Assembly: GCA_905221605.1 (NCBI GenBank)
Contig: CAJNDS010000689.1
Location: 24,997 to 88,996 of the forward strand
Reading direction: 5' to 3'
Length of the DNA: 64,000 nucleotides
Source of the DNA: Symbiodinium natans
Lineage: Eukaryota > Sar > Dinophyceae > Suessiales > Symbiodiniaceae
Both the position numbers and the translations under genes were made by a program. The notes beneath the pieces are model-generated. The model had not been told where the DNA came from. It saw only the letters and a list, made by a program, of their open reading frames with translations, and ran no database searches. Positions 63,701 through 64,000 of the stretch are shown one piece after another (position 1 is the stretch's first letter; each line of letters starts with the position of its first letter).

Positions 63701-63960
63701 TCCCGGCCGGAGTAGGTTTGGACTCTAAGATTGAGAAGCTCTCAGGACCGAGGGCGAAGGATAATGAGCCCCCAGAACAGAGTTCGGGGGAGAGGCCGTG
63801 TAATCAACTAGGCGCCGGTCAGATTGCTTTTGTGGTGCCTGGAATGTCCACTCCTCGTTGCGGCGACGTCGTTTTCGTCGTGGGTTGGACGTGCTGGAGT
63901 CAGATGTGGTATCCGCCGACCCGAGCTTTGAGCGGGGGAGGCGCTAGTGAAGACCCATAG
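60796..63960 (+). CDS. Copia-like Gag-protease polyprotein (1054 residues)
   Basis: A single uninterrupted frame from ATG 60796 (first ATG after the primer site) to TAG 63960. Residues about 1-430 are polar and low-complexity. Residues about 440-660 form a Gag-like core with RYQPGGSGERQRLLEYL, IRKWRRWL and LPDPSLQVRGLDRL. Residues about 685-800 are an aspartic protease: GLIDSGAN with catalytic Asp695, then LGTLVS, LGKLVELGCQMTW and HPLRGAIQLDV, the block order of dinoflagellate Ty1/copia elements. No CCHC zinc knuckle, integrase or reverse transcriptase is seen before the stop; those parts may follow outside the window or be lost. The intact frame suggests a young insertion. Confidence 0.8.
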   Translation: MANLPNPFWSDAVQQEFRRAQQMVQEDPGERGAATREGDESEREPPYEFGPQAQETPEAGASTARDNVPHEPASCPAEVHRVDPVALATQPQEPEALAAREASPAHYSVTGLSELSTLERGGVRVGLESSGLKEVDDRELVPDYGTPPVATQSGNRDPFGDLGSMLRVLMQGQQSLVERMDKLESSKASSSSAGASSSISEPRPKAVFPPQFVGRPAVTGKPANLGETGTGPGGEMSQLGPPTETQAQAPSAGVVELEGSKYAWRITPEGLKLEKQTANVAEALSQRARSPFKPRNPNSPKQTQKPRTRNETSQRSRQPVRTAGAQEAASKLFDVGGCGRSTTVAGVPWGNHGQGRGSLSRTGLLRYPVSPGGTEIRPPPDPVPTRAGDLTEPQQPEEPIKHCPDLPVLEEYDPDTSSITAGDWLATLGPSMSSLSPNAREWWASVTQESRTLYAQWLSASPLDRLKIKPESLVELHQTGRFSRVEQKAVPMLLKSIGAELREDVVTSRLFSAAAIVYKTMCRYQPGGSGERQRLLEYLVEPEPCTTVSEAVRGIRKWRRWLTRAVELGVSLPDPSLQVRGLDRLYPPSLSTTSSFRLMTFRTRSLTGPTDEQIRTSMMQEATALLRSLQLKSLALRPEHAEHQDHQDWIAPQKSQNLDVVGCVGVLVAGALSKNTSPQAFQVDSPVTCRRGLIDSGANACLRKRFESETLEDLIACSVHLASGVADLWVTPLGTLVSACEVEPVVSLGKLVELGCQMTWREDQCTLLHPLRGAIQLDVKSRCPRLRRELAHLLIQDVEQRVLTGHSQTQHEGPRESKGPYAALDCVRCVLGGSVEGGLWADRKPKPPEGFFSNVADLAAPKAKTPQELLGDEAEALEASRGSPQAESLRNIKTFESLSESDVLSDIAEEFERSHPHKVCKLTLCVETARVPSQSADELESLMLEFESLWLRVRFNGRPSLQSQTCQQIPAGVGLDSKIEKLSGPRAKDNEPPEQSSGERPCNQLGAGQIAFVVPGMSTPRCGDVVFVVGWTCWSQMWYPPTRALSGGGASEDP

Positions 63961-64000
63961 TCTTGCCCCCCCCCGCCCCCCCCGCCCCCCCCGCCCCCCC
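63961..64000. repeat. Poly-C tract at window edge
   Basis: C runs broken by single G immediately after the polyprotein stop. Whether the element continues beyond it cannot be seen. Confidence 0.9.

Overview
The window looks like nuclear DNA of a dinoflagellate, probably a symbiodiniacean or a relative. The inference rests on several independent signs. Arabidopsis-type telomere repeats (TTTAGGG/CCCTAAA) occur throughout. Genes are broken into very short exons with GT and occasional GC or GA donors. There is a copia-like Gag-protease polyprotein with the LIDSGA protease motif and the downstream block layout known from dinoflagellate elements, a decayed LINE reverse transcriptase, and a tandem-PDZ protein. 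No organelle, bacterial or rRNA signature was seen. All of this was read by eye, without alignments or transcript data.

Layout. 0-1.5 kb: a 0.3 kb direct duplication with microsatellites. 1.5-8.4 kb: telomere-like mosaic with exon candidates, ending in a phase-consistent minus-strand gene tail (7.8-8.3 kb). 8.7-14.5 kb: a palindromic satellite (CATCAGGCCTGATG) interrupted by a 4.4 kb LTR element (short 113-114 bp LTRs, near-matching 5 bp target duplication). That element keeps decayed gag-like and possibly cytosine-methyltransferase-like frames. 15-34 kb: mosaic of telomere-like arrays and short exon candidates on both strands; the best is a four-exon minus-strand gene at 15.7-16.6 kb. 35.2-37.8 kb: decayed LINE plus a 169-residue basic-tailed ORF, almost free of telomere-like repeats. 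40-42.4 kb: simple repeats and satellites. 44-51 kb: mostly minus-strand exons, including tandem PDZ repeats at 49.3-50.4 kb. 52-60 kb: satellites and telomere-like arrays. 60.5-64 kb: a plus-strand copia-like retrotransposon that runs to a poly-C tract at the window edge.

Main observation. Telomere-like repeats are not randomly oriented. Exon-like stretches are usually preceded by CCCTAAA and followed by TTTAGGG, so the implied introns run GTTTAGGG...CCCTAAA...AG. Several donors are formed by the repeat itself. Two related foldback elements (48493-48666 and 59577-59731) carry a telomere-like array in the loop, and both ends coincide with candidate splice sites. This suggests introner-like elements built around telomere repeats. 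A rival reading is that telomere-capped DNA fragments were captured and joined. RNA-seq junctions would separate the two.

Limits. Individual exon calls are short and many are open on both strands; confidences reflect that. The exons listed do not add up to complete genes, and no start codons or promoters could be fixed apart from the retrotransposon ORF.
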